From contig NZ_SMGR01000001.1 of NCBI RefSeq assembly GCF_004346865.1, positions 1,426,001-1,490,000 on the forward strand: a DNA stretch of 64,000 bases. Reading direction: 5' to 3'. Each line of letters begins with the position of its first letter. Within the stretch, counting starts at the first letter, position 1. The notes beneath the pieces were generated by a model, which saw only the letters and a list, made by a program, of their open reading frames with translations, had not been told where the DNA came from and did not search any database. Of the stretch, positions 38,232-46,015 are shown piece by piece. The stretch is from Shimia isoporae (GTDB lineage: Bacteria > Pseudomonadota > Alphaproteobacteria > Rhodobacterales > Rhodobacteraceae). Position numbers and translations under genes: made by a program.

Positions 38232-39452
38232 ATGTATGATGTTCAAAAAATCCGTTCCGATTTTCCGATCCTTTCGCGGGAAGTGAATGGAAAGCCGTTG
38301 GTTTACCTCGACAATGGTGCATCCGCCCAAAAGCCAAAGGTGGTGATTGATGCAATCAATCAAGCCTACTCTATGGAATATGCAAATGTTCACAGGGGCT
38401 TACATTACCTTTCCAACCTTGCAACGGACAAGTATGAGGCCGTGCGTGGCACCATCGCGAGGTTCCTGAACGCGGCATCAGAAGATGAAATCGTACTGAA
38501 TTCCGGTACCACCGAAGGCATCAATATGGTCGCTTATGGTTGGGCCATGCCCCGGATGGAGGCAGGTGACGAGATCGTCCTTTCGGTGATGGAACACCAC
38601 GCCAACATTGTTCCCTGGCATTTTCTGCGTGAACGTCAGGGGGTCGTGATAAAATGGGTCGACGTCGACAACGCCGGAGCGCTTGATCCTCAGGCTGTTA
38701 TAGACGCCATCGGTCCCAGAACAAAGCTGGTCGCGGTGACTCAGTGTTCCAATGTCTTAGGCACTATGGTCGACGTGAAAGCCATCACCGAAGGCGCTCA
38801 CGCCAAGGGCGTGCCGGTTCTTGTCGACGGATCTCAAGGGTCGGTCCATGCTCCTGTGGATGTTCAGGATTTGGGATGCGATTTCTATGCGATCACTGGA
38901 CACAAATTGTACGGCCCCTCCGGGTCGGGCGCGATCTATTGCAAATCTGAACGGATGGCGGAAATGCGCCCATTTATTGGTGGGGGCGACATGATCAAGG
39001 AAGTGACCAAGGAGGCAGTGATCTACAACGATCCGCCGATGAAATTCGAAGCGGGGACGCCAGGCATTGTACAAACCATTGGTTTTGGCGTTGCGCTTCA
39101 ATACTTGATGGACCTTGGCATGGACAATGTAGCACGCCACGAAGCTGGACTTAGAGACTATGCGACCCAGAAGTTCGCCGGCCTGAATTGGATGCAGGTG
39201 CAGGGCACAACAACTGACAAGGCCGCGATTTTCAGCTTTACGCTGGACGGGGCAGGGCACGCTCACGACATCTCCACGATTCTGGACAAAAAGGGAGTTG
39301 CGGTGCGTGCCGGTCATCACTGTGCGGGCCCTCTGATGGACCACCTTGGGGTAAGCGCAACCTGTCGTGCCAGCTTCGGCCTCTACAACACGCCGGAAGA
39401 GGTTGATGTACTGATAGACGCGCTGGAACTTGCGCATGAACTCTTTGCCTAA
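38232..39452 (+). CDS. sufS: Cysteine desulfurase SufS
   Basis: A group II (SufS/CsdA) PLP cysteine desulfurase of 406 residues. It starts MYDVQKIRSDFPIL with YLDNGASAQKPK. The PLP lysine is in AITGHKLYGPSG near 225, and the catalytic cysteine in RAGHHCAGPLMDHLG near 360, the longer loop typical of SufS. It would donate sulfur through a SufE/SufU-like partner, which is not in this window. It is the last gene of the operon, just before a hairpin and tRNA-Arg. Confidence 0.97.
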   Translation: MYDVQKIRSDFPILSREVNGKPLVYLDNGASAQKPKVVIDAINQAYSMEYANVHRGLHYLSNLATDKYEAVRGTIARFLNAASEDEIVLNSGTTEGINMVAYGWAMPRMEAGDEIVLSVMEHHANIVPWHFLRERQGVVIKWVDVDNAGALDPQAVIDAIGPRTKLVAVTQCSNVLGTMVDVKAITEGAHAKGVPVLVDGSQGSVHAPVDVQDLGCDFYAITGHKLYGPSGSGAIYCKSERMAEMRPFIGGGDMIKEVTKEAVIYNDPPMKFEAGTPGIVQTIGFGVALQYLMDLGMDNVARHEAGLRDYATQKFAGLNWMQVQGTTTDKAAIFSFTLDGAGHAHDISTILDKKGVAVRAGHHCAGPLMDHLGVSATCRASFGLYNTPEEVDVLIDALELAHELFA

Positions 39453-39463
39453 TGATCTCGAGC

Positions 39464-39488
39464 GGGCCGCGATTTGTCATTGCGGCCC
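39464..39488 (+). terminator. Possible hairpin terminator after sufS
   Basis: GGGCCGC and GCGGCCC pair around an 11-base loop, 12 bases after the sufS stop. No T-run follows, so it may only protect the mRNA end. Confidence 0.4.
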
Positions 39489-39517
39489 ACGGCGCAGGTG
39501 GCTATAGAGCCTGCAAC

Positions 39518-39594
<77 letters not shown>

Positions 39595-39648
39595 TTTTCC
39601 TTTGACTTGAGACGGTTAGTTGGTTTTCTGGGCGCATGAGGGCCCGGC

Positions 39649-40992
39649 ATGACATTGTCTGACGTTAAATTTGTTGCTGCAGGACTGGACGCAGTTGACC
39701 GCCAGAGATTTGAGGCTGTCTGTGAAACAGCCGGGCTGAGAGTTCCGTCAAAGTGGCAACTCGGAAGAATGCAAACCGGTATCGGACTGCGGACCGGTCC
39801 GAACGTTCTTGAGCAGTTCGACGCCTGTTCTTTTCCAAGGGCAATCAAAGGCTTGAACGCGGTCCTCAGGGCATCAAACGGGGCTGTTTTTGTTAGCAAG
39901 GAAAAAAGACTTCCAAATTGGAAGGATCGTTTCGGTTCAGAACAATTCATCATCTCGCTGGATGATTTTGAAAAGAAACAGCCTTCAAAAACCACTACAC
40001 AAGCCGGTTTGGCTCTGGAGGGTCCATTCGCCTTTGTTATCCCAGTCGTGCACCCAAGTGGTAAAAAATTAATCGATTACAATGCCGTAGAGCGCATACT
40101 TCAACAAACTGTCCGGTCATGTCTATTGCAGTCGGAAACCAATGTTGCTGTCGTAGTTGTGTGTCACCGTGTGCCGGACTGGGCCGACAATCTTGATCTG
40201 CGTGTCCATTTTCTGGTGCTTGGTGATGACCGAGAATGGACAGCTTCGCCACTCGATGTACGGGAGGACAAGGGCGCAAAACATGTGCTTGGCGCCCAAT
40301 TTGCGCTGTCGCAATTGAACGCTTCTTCCGTGATGTTTCTGGATGGAGATGATTTTGTCCGGTCGGACCTTGTTAGCACAGTAGGAAACCGCCTTGGTTC
40401 CGTAAATGACGGGGTCGTGATTTCCAGCGGTCTACACGCGGCGTTGAAACGGACGGATAAGGGGTTTTCTCTGGACGCAGCGATCCGTGTTTTCGGATTT
40501 CACAACACTTGCGGGAGCTGCCGCGTGTTTCGCGGCGCAGTCTTGGCTGACCGGATGCGCCGCTGGATGTCCGACATTTTCGAGCTGACGTTTTTTGAAC
40601 AGGCCGAAGCCTTTGGCTCTTTTTCGAACCGCGCCGCCGATATGCGGGCCTTCTTCGATCAGATCGAGCGTACCGGTAACAATGAGTTTGGCCTAATTCG
40701 CTGCCTTGGTCGGCACGCCGCGCGATCGATGATCGCTGAATTGGACAACCTTTCGGAACCACTGGTTGCAAAGGGTTGTGGGCACGGAAATCATGACGGA
40801 CCAAGAAAGGGCGAGGTGCATTGGAACAAGTGTATCGGACAAATGGACAGCACTGAGTTCGCTAAAAGCTTTTCCATCGACCCAGAGATCATAACCACGA
40901 ATTCTCCTGATGTTGGTTTGGTGCGGCGATCTCAGATCTTGGCACCGTTCAATCGCGCTAAGCGTTTGTTTTTCATCGGCGACGACGTGTAG
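39649..40992 (+). CDS. Glycosyltransferase-like protein (GT-A-type core)
   Basis: A 447-residue soluble protein. The middle region starts with a strand FAFVIPVVHP near 128, then LLQSETNVAVVVVCHRVPDW near 158, and SSVMFLDGDDFVRSDLV near 225, the order of a nucleotide-sugar-binding GT-A fold with a DxD-like DGDD metal motif. The first 120 residues and the last 150 are unlike anything I recognise. It has no membrane segment. It probably transfers a sugar to a surface molecule; the family is not named with certainty. It lies between tRNA-Arg and the ABC membrane protein, 51 bases upstream of the latter. Confidence 0.55.
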   Translation: MTLSDVKFVAAGLDAVDRQRFEAVCETAGLRVPSKWQLGRMQTGIGLRTGPNVLEQFDACSFPRAIKGLNAVLRASNGAVFVSKEKRLPNWKDRFGSEQFIISLDDFEKKQPSKTTTQAGLALEGPFAFVIPVVHPSGKKLIDYNAVERILQQTVRSCLLQSETNVAVVVVCHRVPDWADNLDLRVHFLVLGDDREWTASPLDVREDKGAKHVLGAQFALSQLNASSVMFLDGDDFVRSDLVSTVGNRLGSVNDGVVISSGLHAALKRTDKGFSLDAAIRVFGFHNTCGSCRVFRGAVLADRMRRWMSDIFELTFFEQAEAFGSFSNRAADMRAFFDQIERTGNNEFGLIRCLGRHAARSMIAELDNLSEPLVAKGCGHGNHDGPRKGEVHWNKCIGQMDSTEFAKSFSIDPEIITTNSPDVGLVRRSQILAPFNRAKRLFFIGDDV

Positions 40993-41043
40993 GGTCGGGG
41001 AAGAAGCCATTAGCTTTGGTATAGTTTCGGGGTCAGAACGCAA

Positions 41044-41985
41044 ATGTGGAAATTTTACGCACGGATTTGGCGCAACACCGGCAAGGCTCAGATCGTTCTG
41101 ATAATTCTGTCGCTCATTGTGGCGGCGCTGGCAGCAGCGCCATTGCAGTTTCAAAAGGACATCATCAACAGCCTCGGACCGGATCTAGAAGTCAATGTGC
41201 TGGTCGGGCTGTGTGCCGGTTATCTGGGCGTGATCGTCGTCACCAATATTTTCAAGTTCGCGCTAAACTACCGGAGTTCATTGCTGGGCGAAGATACGAT
41301 CCGTCGCATTCGCGCGAGTGTCTATGGTGCACATCACAATCCGGACGCTTCGCGCAAGCCAAATGCAGGAACGCTTGCAACGATCATCTCTGCTGAAGCT
41401 GAAGAAGTCGGGCGATTTGTAGGACAAGCAGTTGCGAACCCTTTGTTGCAAGTCGGCACTTTGGTTTCGGTTGTGGGGTATGTTGCGTCCACCCAGCCAT
41501 ATCTGGGGGCGTTTATGGTTTTTATGATCGTACCGCAGGCCGCCATCGTCCTTTTCTTGCAGGAGAAAGTGAACAAACGGGTTCGGGACCGCACCATTGT
41601 TCTTCGCCACGCGTCTTCCGAAATCAGCGACGAAGAGATGAAGGACATCTCTCAGGTTCAGGACGTAATTGTCGATGACTTCGACAAGATTTACACGATC
41701 AGGCGCGGTATCTTTAAACTGAAGTTGTCCATGAAGATGGCAATGAATGTGATCAGTGGCGTGGGTCTCGTGGGTATTCTGCTAATCGGCGGTTTGTTGA
41801 TGAAGCAGAACATGACGGATGTGGGGACGGTGGTCGCTTCTATTTCGGCTCTTGAACGGATCAATTCGCCTTGGCGCTTGTTGTTGAACTTCTACAAGGA
41901 ACTCAGCGCCGCGCGGGTGAAATTCGAACTCATCGTGAAATCGAGCGATGCGTTTGACCCGGTTGAAACAAAAAAGGCGTCCTGA
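41044..41985 (+). CDS. ABC exporter transmembrane domain without ATPase domain
   Basis: A 313-residue inner-membrane protein with the six-helix ABC exporter (type I) transmembrane fold: helix 1 IVLIILSLIVAALAAAPLQ, then a long second helix, GTLATIISAEAEEVGRFVG as the typical cytosolic coupling region, and helices near 140, 165, 245 and 270. The chain ends after the last helix (ELSAARVKFELIVKSSDAF), just where an ATPase domain would begin. A strong terminator follows, so the ATPase is missing, not lost by a nearby frameshift. Either it pairs with a separate ATPase or it is a relic with a new role. Confidence 0.75.
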   Translation: MWKFYARIWRNTGKAQIVLIILSLIVAALAAAPLQFQKDIINSLGPDLEVNVLVGLCAGYLGVIVVTNIFKFALNYRSSLLGEDTIRRIRASVYGAHHNPDASRKPNAGTLATIISAEAEEVGRFVGQAVANPLLQVGTLVSVVGYVASTQPYLGAFMVFMIVPQAAIVLFLQEKVNKRVRDRTIVLRHASSEISDEEMKDISQVQDVIVDDFDKIYTIRRGIFKLKLSMKMAMNVISGVGLVGILLIGGLLMKQNMTDVGTVVASISALERINSPWRLLLNFYKELSAARVKFELIVKSSDAFDPVETKKAS

Positions 41986-41995
41986 GGACGCCTTT
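41973..41995 (+). terminator. Terminator of the ABC membrane protein gene
   Basis: AAAGGCGTCC - TGA - GGACGCCTTT is a perfect 10-bp stem containing the stop codon region. It also faces the convergent DUF882 gene and could serve both. Confidence 0.85.
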
Positions 41996-42018
41996 GTGTG
42001 CTTCAAGACAAAGGTGGC

Positions 42019-42588
42019 TTAGCGGCCCCAGGTGCGTACCGGTCCGCAATCCATATGGACGAAGTTCGAACCGGAGTATCGACCAACACCGCCCGCGCGA
42101 CATGCAGCAGCGGCTTTGGCGATCTGGTGAACTGAGCGAGACGAAATACGAAGGTCAGCGGCCTGACCTTTCATGTGAAGGGAGTTCTTGGCAACACCGC
42201 GTGACCGAGAGCGCAGCATCGCGTTGGTGGCCGGGCTGCGATAGCCGGACAAAAGCATGTAGGGCTCGTTCACATCCAGAAGGTTGTGTGCCGCTGCCAT
42301 AATGTCGATTGTCCGCGTATCAATGCCTATTACATCGTTCGTGCGCCAATCGCGCATGAATGCATTGATTTCCTTGACGGCGTCTTTGATGTATTTGCCT
42401 TCGACCCAATAAATGGTGTCGATCTTTTCGCCGGTACGGCCGGAGTACATGCGGATTCGACGAATATCGCCGCCGCCACGCAAGAAACCTGCCGCTTTGG
42501 AGAAGGTAGGAGCAGCGGTGAGTGCCGTCGCTGCAAAGGCGCCCAAGAGCGCACGTCTGGAAATGCTCGAAGAGCTATGTTCAGTCAT
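42019..42588 (-). CDS. DUF882 (YcbK-type) peptidase-like protein, exported
   Basis: A 189-residue exported protein from the M15-like DUF882/YcbK family, related to murein amidases/endopeptidases. The N-terminus SISRRALLGAFAATALTAAPTFSKA is a signal with a twin-arginine pair, suggesting Tat export. LLSGYRSPATNAMLR near 120, SLHMKGQAADLR near 145 with the zinc-ligand His/Asp, and NFVHMDCGPVRTWG at the end (second His) form the active-site pattern. I chose ATG 42588 because the further upstream frame is not protein-like. It is divergent from the L,D-transpeptidase gene. Confidence 0.88.
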   Translation of the reverse strand: MTEHSSSSISRRALLGAFAATALTAAPTFSKAAGFLRGGGDIRRIRMYSGRTGEKIDTIYWVEGKYIKDAVKEINAFMRDWRTNDVIGIDTRTIDIMAAAHNLLDVNEPYMLLSGYRSPATNAMLRSRSRGVAKNSLHMKGQAADLRISSRSVHQIAKAAAACRAGGVGRYSGSNFVHMDCGPVRTWGR

Positions 42589-42969
42589 TGTTTCAGCGCC
42601 TGTCCCGTCGCTAACCTGCCATCGCGATGTTACGCGATTGTTTAACCATCCCCTCAGATGTGGGGAATTTATTGCATACATGGATTCATGCTCCAAGAAC
42701 TCATTTCGAGCTTGACTCCCATATTGGCTGAAACAGGCGAAAAATTGCTTAACACGTGGAAAAATGTGCCGTGAGTTCTCACCAGACTGTAAATGTTCCC
42801 GCTGCGTTCTCCTTTCAGCTTGGAGCAGGCACTGGAATGCAACACAGCCGCAACACAATATATTGAGGTTTGAGGTTTCGAGAACTTGTGATTAGACAGC
42901 GAAAACGCAGTATCCAATGGTGGAAAAAACACTTCGCTATTCTGCGAATAAAACGACTGAGGGTTAGTT
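42589..42969. other. Divergent intergenic region between two peptidoglycan genes
   Basis: This stretch of about 380 bases has no credible gene. It is AT-richer than its neighbours and contains a TTAACCAT CtrA-type half-site at 42640-42647, but no complete CtrA box. It must hold the promoters of the DUF882 gene (minus) and the L,D-transpeptidase (plus). I see no RNA gene in it. Confidence 0.6.
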
Positions 42970-44577
42970 ATGCTGTTAGGGTTCCGTCGCCAAATTACTG
43001 GTACCGTTTTTGCTGCTCTGCTTGCAGGCACATCATTTTCGGCAACGCCCGTTGCTGCGTTTCCGGTTTTCAAGCAGGCCGTGGCTGAAGCCGCGGCGCG
43101 CGACAGCGATGTGGCCGCTTATTATCGGTCCGCCAACTATGCGCCTGTTTGGACTGATGACACGCCCTTAGCGCGAGAGCGTCGTAAGGCGCTGATTAAT
43201 GCCTTGGCAAATGTTGGCGATCACGGCCTTCCGACCGATCGCTACGACGTTGACACCTTGGTCGGACAAATGGCGGCGGCGCGGTCAAAGCGCGATTTGG
43301 GCATGGTCGAGGTGGCCATGACGAAAATGTACTTGAAGTACGCACGTGATTTGACGTCGGGCATGTTGACACCGCTTGAGATCGACGAGGGTTTGGTCCG
43401 TGAAATCAAGAAACGGGACCGCGACGAACTTGTCGCGTCGCTCGCTGCATCAGAAGATCCGAAGGCTTTTCTAAACGGGTTGGCACCACAGACAGCGGAA
43501 TACTTGCGTCTCAAGAAAGAGCGTATGCGCCTTGAGGCTTTGATCGCATCCGGTGGTTGGGGCGAAACGGTTCCTTCGGGCAAATATGAGCCAGGTGACA
43601 GCGGCACGAACGTTGTCAAATTACGCAACCGACTGATCGCGCTCGGCTTCATGCAGCGTTCTTCGGCTGCAACGTATGACCGCGATCTCGAGAAGGCAGT
43701 GCAGGCCTTTCAAATCGCGAACGGTCTTGAATCCGACGGCGTGGCGGGCAAAGGCACGATTGAAGAAATCAACCGCAGCCCTGAGCATCGGTTGAAGTCG
43801 GTTCTCGTTGCGATGGAACGTGAACGGTGGCTGGATCGTACCCTGGAGGGGCGCGAAATTCTGGTGAACCTGACAGACTTCACCGCAAAGATTATCGACG
43901 ACGGCAAGCTCACCTTCCGGACACGCTCTGTTGTCGGCAAAAACCAATCCGACCGTCGCAGCCCCGAGTTTTCCGACACTATGGAACACATGGTGATAAA
44001 CCCGACTTGGAACGTCCCGCGTTCTATTGCGACCAAAGAGTATCTCCCGATGCTCAAGAACAATCCCAACGCGGTTGGCTATCTTCGTCTTGTCAACGGA
44101 CGGGGACAAACAGTGGACCGCAGTCAGGTTGATTTCACACAATACTCGACCTCGAACTTTCCGTTCGACATGAAGCAGGCACCTGGCAACCGTAATGCGC
44201 TGGGTCTGGTCAAATTCATGTTCCCCAACCGGCACAATATCTATCTGCATGACACTCCTCAGAAAGCTCTGTTTGCACGCGAAACACGGGCGTACAGTCA
44301 CGGGTGTATCCGTTTGCAACAGCCGTTTGATTTCGCCTATGAACTGCTGTCGAAACAGGAAGAAAACCCCAAGGAATTCTTTCACACCCGTTTGAAAACC
44401 GGACGTGAAACCAAGGTTGATCTGGAAACCAATATTCCTGTGCACATCATTTATCGCACCGCCTACACAGAAGCCAAAGGTCCGGTGCAGTACCGCCGCG
44501 ACGTCTATGGTCGGGATGCGAAAATCTGGAAAGCTCTCGCCAATGAAGGGGTGGCGCTACCAGGTCAACAGGGATAA
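42970..44577 (+). CDS. L,D-transpeptidase, YcbB/LdtD-like
   Basis: A 535-residue periplasmic enzyme that makes 3-3 cross-links in peptidoglycan or a related bond. A signal peptide (GTVFAALLAGTSFSATPVAA) covers about residues 10-30, a helical region follows, and a peptidoglycan-binding domain lies at about 199-265 (PGDSGTNVVKLRNRL, AVQAFQIANGLESDGVAGKGT). The YkuD catalytic domain runs from about 300 to 480, with H444 and catalytic C446 in YSHGCIRLQQP. The length and order match the large LdtD type. It is followed after 30 bases by lpxD. Confidence 0.93.
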   Translation: MLLGFRRQITGTVFAALLAGTSFSATPVAAFPVFKQAVAEAAARDSDVAAYYRSANYAPVWTDDTPLARERRKALINALANVGDHGLPTDRYDVDTLVGQMAAARSKRDLGMVEVAMTKMYLKYARDLTSGMLTPLEIDEGLVREIKKRDRDELVASLAASEDPKAFLNGLAPQTAEYLRLKKERMRLEALIASGGWGETVPSGKYEPGDSGTNVVKLRNRLIALGFMQRSSAATYDRDLEKAVQAFQIANGLESDGVAGKGTIEEINRSPEHRLKSVLVAMERERWLDRTLEGREILVNLTDFTAKIIDDGKLTFRTRSVVGKNQSDRRSPEFSDTMEHMVINPTWNVPRSIATKEYLPMLKNNPNAVGYLRLVNGRGQTVDRSQVDFTQYSTSNFPFDMKQAPGNRNALGLVKFMFPNRHNIYLHDTPQKALFARETRAYSHGCIRLQQPFDFAYELLSKQEENPKEFFHTRLKTGRETKVDLETNIPVHIIYRTAYTEAKGPVQYRRDVYGRDAKIWKALANEGVALPGQQG

Positions 44578-44580
44578 ATA

Positions 44581-44601
44581 TCCCCGGAGAACATCCGGGG
44601 A
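44581..44601 (+). promoter_or_regulatory. Hairpin covering the lpxD ribosome-binding site
   Basis: TCCCCGGA - GAACA - TCCGGGGA is a perfect 8-bp stem. Its 3' arm contains the GGGGA ribosome-binding site, six bases before the lpxD ATG at 44608. Folding would hide the site. It may alternatively act as a weak terminator for the L,D-transpeptidase mRNA, although no T-run follows. Confidence 0.5.
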
Positions 44602-44607
44602 GAACCC

Positions 44608-45699
44608 ATGACTTACACTGTTCGTCAAATTGCGAAGGCTTTGGACGCTGAGGCTTTCGGAAACACCGATCTGGTGGTTGAGCGCGTGGCAGAACCGGCT
44701 GGCGCGGGACCGGACGATCTGGCTCTTTTGACAAATCCCAAGTTCGCCGAAGGCCTCTCGCGCGGAAAAGCACGCGTGGCATTGCTATGGCCGGGTGCCG
44801 ATTGGCAATCTCTGGGACTTGAGGCTGCTATCATCGCAACGCGGGGTCGGTATGCCATGTCCGGGCTAACCCAAATGATGGACCCCGGCCAACACTTTGA
44901 GGCCGGAATACACCCGACGGCATTGATCGACGACTCAGCAATAGTTGCTGAAAACGTCGCCATTTCGCCTTATGCAATCATCGGTCCACGGGCGAAAATT
45001 GGCGCTGGATCTGTCATTGGTCCGTTCTGTCATATCGGCGCAGACAGTGTTTTGGGCGAGGATGCCTATTTACGAGATCACGTATCTATCGGGGCCCGCG
45101 TCAAAATCGGAGCTCGCTTCCGATGCCAACCGGGGGTTCGGATTGGCTCGGACGGTATGTCGTTTGTCACTCCGGAAAAATCTGGGGTCGAGAAGGCCCG
45201 GGAGTCTCTCGGTGATCAAGGTGACGTCAAAAGCCAACAATGGGCCCGAATTCATTCGCTTGGGGCGGTTACGATCGGGGATGACGTGGAAATCGGTGCG
45301 AACACTTGTATCGACTATGGAACCGTCCGCGATACGTATATCGGTGATGGAACAAAGATGGATAACCTCGTTCACATCGCCCACAATGTGACCGTTGGGA
45401 AAGATTGTCTGTTTGCAGGCCAGGTTGGTATCGCGGGTTCCACAACCATTGGCAACAACGTTGTCTTTGGCGGCCAAGTGGGCGTGACCGACAACACCAC
45501 AATCGGTGACAATGTGATTGCTGGGGGAGCAAGCAAAGTGATGAGCAGGGTGTCTGCAGGGCAAGTCATCCTTGGGTACCCTGCAGTCAAGATGGACACC
45601 AACCTAGAAATGTACAAAAGCCTGCGCAGATTGCCGCGGTTGAGCAAACAGGTAGCCGATCTTCAAAAATCTGTTTCCAAACGCCCGTCTAGTGACTAA
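44608..45699 (+). CDS. lpxD: UDP-3-O-acylglucosamine N-acyltransferase LpxD
   Basis: Adds the second hydroxyacyl chain during lipid A synthesis, using an acyl-ACP donor. It has 363 residues. The N-terminal uridine-binding domain (about 1-100) is followed by left-handed parallel beta-helix hexapeptide repeats, and the catalytic [11 protein letters not shown] with the active-site His is near 255. An insertion of about 20 residues between hexapeptide coils ([12 protein letters not shown]...) is longer than in E. coli LpxD. The ACP gene and a KAS gene follow closely, an unusual grouping for lpxD. Confidence 0.93.
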   Translation: MTYTVRQIAKALDAEAFGNTDLVVERVAEPAGAGPDDLALLTNPKFAEGLSRGKARVALLWPGADWQSLGLEAAIIATRGRYAMSGLTQMMDPGQHFEAGIHPTALIDDSAIVAENVAISPYAIIGPRAKIGAGSVIGPFCHIGADSVLGEDAYLRDHVSIGARVKIGARFRCQPGVRIGSDGMSFVTPEKSGVEKARESLGDQGDVKSQQWARIHSLGAVTIGDDVEIGANTCIDYGTVRDTYIGDGTKMDNLVHIAHNVTVGKDCLFAGQVGIAGSTTIGNNVVFGGQVGVTDNTTIGDNVIAGGASKVMSRVSAGQVILGYPAVKMDTNLEMYKSLRRLPRLSKQVADLQKSVSKRPSSD

Positions 45700-45728
45700 G
45701 TCCAGCACAGGCTTCGAAAGGAAAATAC

Positions 45729-45986
45729 ATGAGCGTCCAGGACAAAGTTGTTGAAATCATTGCGGAACAAGCAGTTCTTGAGCCCTCTGATGTCACGCTT
45801 GAAAGCACGCTTGAAGATCTGGGGATCGATAGCCTCGGTCTTGTTGAAAGCATATTCGCCATCGAAGAAGCGTTCGATATTTCGGTACCTTTCAATGCAA
45901 ATGAACCAACGGCCAGCGATTTTGACATCTCTACGGTCGCCAGCATCATTTCCGGCATCGAAAAATTGATAGCCGAGCAGGCCTAA
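45729..45986 (+). CDS. Acyl carrier protein (second, specialised type)
   Basis: An 85-residue acidic acyl carrier protein. The phosphopantetheine site is S35 in LGIDSLGLVESIFAIEE. The sequence differs from a housekeeping AcpP, which usually has DSLDTVELVM. It lies 29 bases after lpxD and 29 bases before a ketosynthase gene, so it probably carries an acyl group made by that synthase, possibly for LpxD. Resemblance to AcpXL-type carriers of very-long-chain acyl groups is only by context; the protein is not clearly AcpXL. Confidence 0.9.
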   Translation: MSVQDKVVEIIAEQAVLEPSDVTLESTLEDLGIDSLGLVESIFAIEEAFDISVPFNANEPTASDFDISTVASIISGIEKLIAEQA

Positions 45987-45989
45987 AGG

Positions 45990-46005
45990 GCGCGCTAGGG
46001 CGCGC
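45990..46005 (+). promoter_or_regulatory. GC hairpin between the ACP and KAS genes
   Basis: GCGCGC - TAGG - GCGCGC is a perfect 6-bp stem, 3 bases past the ACP stop and 10 bases before the KAS ATG. With no T-run it is more likely a stability or expression-ratio element than a terminator. Confidence 0.4.
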
Positions 46006-46015
46006 GGACAAAACT

